Below, piece after piece: positions 58,898 to 64,000 of a DNA stretch of 64,000 bases (position 1 is its first letter; each line of letters opens with the position of its first letter). The stretch comes from Planctomycetota bacterium (lineage in GTDB: Bacteria; Planctomycetota; GCA-002687715), in NCBI GenBank assembly GCA_009691765.1, contig SIAO01000003.1:124001-188000 (forward strand). The letters are read 5' to 3'. The notes under the pieces were generated by a model. That model saw only the letters and a program-made list of their open reading frames with translations, was not told where the DNA came from and ran no database searches. A program made the position numbers and the translations under genes.

Positions 58898-58907
58898 CCG
58901 GGCAACG

Positions 58908-58972
58908 CCGCGTTAGCGCGGGGTTGATGCAGCTGCATTCCCTTGAGGAATGCAGCTCTGTGTGTTGTTTTT
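58908..58972 (+). terminator. Attenuator-like hairpins between rplL and rpoB
   Basis: In the 219-base gap, CCGCG/CGCGG with a 4-base loop (58908-58921) is followed by a perfect 11-bp stem: AGCTGCATTCC (58931-58941), loop CTTGA, GGAATGCAGCT (58947-58957), and then TTGTTTTT at 58965-58972. It resembles a Rho-independent terminator, but the T-run is eight bases from the stem, which suggests partial termination. The remaining sequence to rpoB (58973-59116) contains no gene. Confidence 0.65.
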
Positions 58973-59116
58973 CTGGTCGGGAAGTCCGCGGTCAGCATGC
59001 AAGGTGCTGCTGCGGATCAGTGCGCATGGCGACACCGTCTGAACTTGGGTTCTGACAGTGCCGGTGCGCGTTGCGGCGATTAGCGCCAAGGCTTGATCCA
59101 CGCTTGAGGAGCTCAC

Positions 59117-62806
<3,690 letters not shown>

Positions 62807-62819
62807 GGCGGAGGAACAT

Positions 62820-64000
62820 ATGGACAGCCGCTACGAACGAGTGAATGAGGTATCGCGGATCACCATCCGCTTGGCCTCGCCCACGGACATCCGCAACTGG
62901 TCTTTCGGCGAAGTAAAAAAGCCCGAAACGATCAATTACCGCACCTACCGCTCTGAAAAGGACGGTCTGTTTTGCGAACGCATCTTTGGACCTGAGAAGG
63001 ACTGGGAATGCGCCTGCGGCAAGTACAAGGGCATCAAGCACAAGGGCATCGTGTGCGATCGCTGCGGAGTCAAGATCACTCACAGCCGCGAACGCCGCAC
63101 GCGCATGGGGCACATCACCCTCGCCGCTCCTGTGGCACACATTTGGTTCTTCAAGGCCATGCCCTCACGCTTGGGCACGCTCTTGGAGATGAAGACTGCA
63201 CACCTTGAGAAGGTGATTTACTTCCAAGACTATGTGGTCATCGATCCGGGCAACCCGGAAGTCACTCGCTTGAAGGAGCGCCAACTCCTGACGGAAGAGG
63301 AGTTCCGTCATCTCACCACCGATCGGTTCCGTCACAAGACCGACTTCGAAGCCGAGATGGGCGCCGAAGCTGTGAAGAAGCTCCTGGCTCGCCTCGACCT
63401 GAACAAGCTGAGCCAAGAACTGCGCATGGAATTGTTGGAAACACGATCCAAGCAGCGCAAGAAGGACTTGATCAAGCGCCTGAAGACCGTCGAGTCCTTG
63501 CGCGATTCAGGCAACAGGCCGGAGTGGATGATCTTGGATGTGCTGCCGGTGATCCCACCGGACTTGCGCCCGTTGGTGCTGCTCGACAGCGGCAACTTCG
63601 CCAGCTCAGATCTGAACGATTTGTACCGGCGCCTCATCAATCGCAACAACCGTCTGAAGAAGTTCCTCGACCTCAACGCGCCTGACGTCATCATCCGCAA
63701 TGAAAAGCGCATGTTGCAGCAGGCCGTCGACGCGTTGTTCGACAACGGTCGCTGCAAGCGTCCGGTGCAGGGCAGCAGCAATCGCGCGCTTAAGTCGCTC
63801 ACCGACATGATCAAGGGCAAACAGGGTCGCTTCCGCGAAAACCTGTTGGGCAAGCGCGTGGACTACAGCGCGCGTTCCGTGATCGTCGTAGGACCAGACT
63901 TGTTGCTGCACCAGTGCGGCTTGCCGAAGAAGATCGCGTTGGAGCTCTTCCAACCCTTCATCATCCGGCGTCTGAAGGAACTTGGCCGTGCTGACACCAT
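62820..64000 (+). CDS. rpoC: DNA-directed RNA polymerase subunit beta', N-terminal part (3' end outside window)
   Basis: Starts [20 protein letters not shown] with GGAG upstream, and stays open to the end of the window (about 393 residues). Visible: [20 protein letters not shown], the zinc-binding [22 protein letters not shown] segment, [52 protein letters not shown], and [28 protein letters not shown]. The catalytic NADFDGD motif lies beyond the window. No sign of splitting into gamma and beta' as in cyanobacteria within this part. Confidence 0.98.
   Translation, partial: MDSRYERVNEVSRITIRLASPTDIRNWSFGEVKKPETINYRTYRSEKDGLFCERIFGPEKDWECACGKYKGIKHKGIVCDRCGVKITHSRERRTRMGHITLAAPVAHIWFFKAMPSRLGTLLEMKTAHLEKVIYFQDYVVIDPGNPEVTRLKERQLLTEEEFRHLTTDRFRHKTDFEAEMGAEAVKKLLARLDLNKLSQELRMELLETRSKQRKKDLIKRLKTVESLRDSGNRPEWMILDVLPVIPPDLRPLVLLDSGNFASSDLNDLYRRLINRNNRLKKFLDLNAPDVIIRNEKRMLQQAVDALFDNGRCKRPVQGSSNRALKSLTDMIKGKQGRFRENLLGKRVDYSARSVIVVGPDLLLHQCGLPKKIALELFQPFIIRRLKELGRADT

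Overview
The window is a gene-dense stretch of bacterial chromosome of moderately high GC, made almost entirely of housekeeping genes with no sign of phage, insertion sequence, integron or CRISPR. Gene content points to a Gram-negative bacterium, most likely a member of the Planctomycetota or a close relative. The pointers are a TPR protein carrying RNA-polymerase alpha-CTD-like domains, a DUF1570-type HExxH protein, a GldA/GldF/GldG plus DUF4340 transporter set, a very long signal peptidase I, LptB, and a diverged bL34. This placement is inference from protein types, not from a 16S gene or a search.

Layout. 1-8.3 kb: the 3' part of rho, a tiny convergent rpmH, a PQQ-propeller (BamB-like) exported protein, and the four-gene GldAFG/DUF4340 ABC-2 module. 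7.4-9.7 kb (minus): a small membrane protein, ruvA, and the TPR/alpha-CTD protein. 9.9-24.1 kb (plus): an almost gapless run of sixteen genes from ffh and rpsP through an endonuclease-III-like protein, maf, a DUF192 lipoprotein, an S41 protease, tsaD, larB, carA, purA, uppS, cdsA, phoH and ybeY to a Ser/Thr kinase. 24.1-29.8 kb: divergent threonine dehydrogenase and kbl (threonine to glycine plus acetyl-CoA), a PTS-IIA-like protein, prfB with a programmed +1 frameshift, and purH.

29.8-43.5 kb (minus): two HExxH proteins with a small membrane protein, etfB-etfA, and an overlapping run of an MsbA-like ABC exporter, rph, rdgB, lepA, lepB, lptB and an HD-GYP response regulator. 43.5-53.6 kb: a HEAT-repeat exported protein, birA-nadC, an HU/IHF-type protein, a MutS2 without an Smr domain, a membrane sulfatase-fold protein with Thr in place of the formylglycine Cys, and aroC. 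53.7-64 kb: tRNA-Thr(TGT)-Tyr(GTA)-Gly(TCC)-Thr(GGT)-tuf-secE-nusG-rplK-rplA-rplJ-rplL-rpoB-rpoC. This has the same tRNA order and anticodons as the E. coli tufB region, with a hairpin attenuator candidate between rplL and rpoB. rho at the left edge and rpoC at the right edge are cut by the window.

How the genes work together: the right end makes translation and transcription machinery. The 9.9-24 kb run mixes protein targeting, tRNA modification, nucleotide synthesis and envelope-lipid precursors. The 35-43 kb run couples RNA processing and nucleotide-pool cleaning with export and outer-membrane assembly. I did not find a self-contained new system. The most unusual items are the TPR/double alpha-CTD protein, the endonuclease-III-like protein that keeps its Fe-S motif but lacks the helix-hairpin-helix, and the Thr-type sulfatase-fold enzyme.
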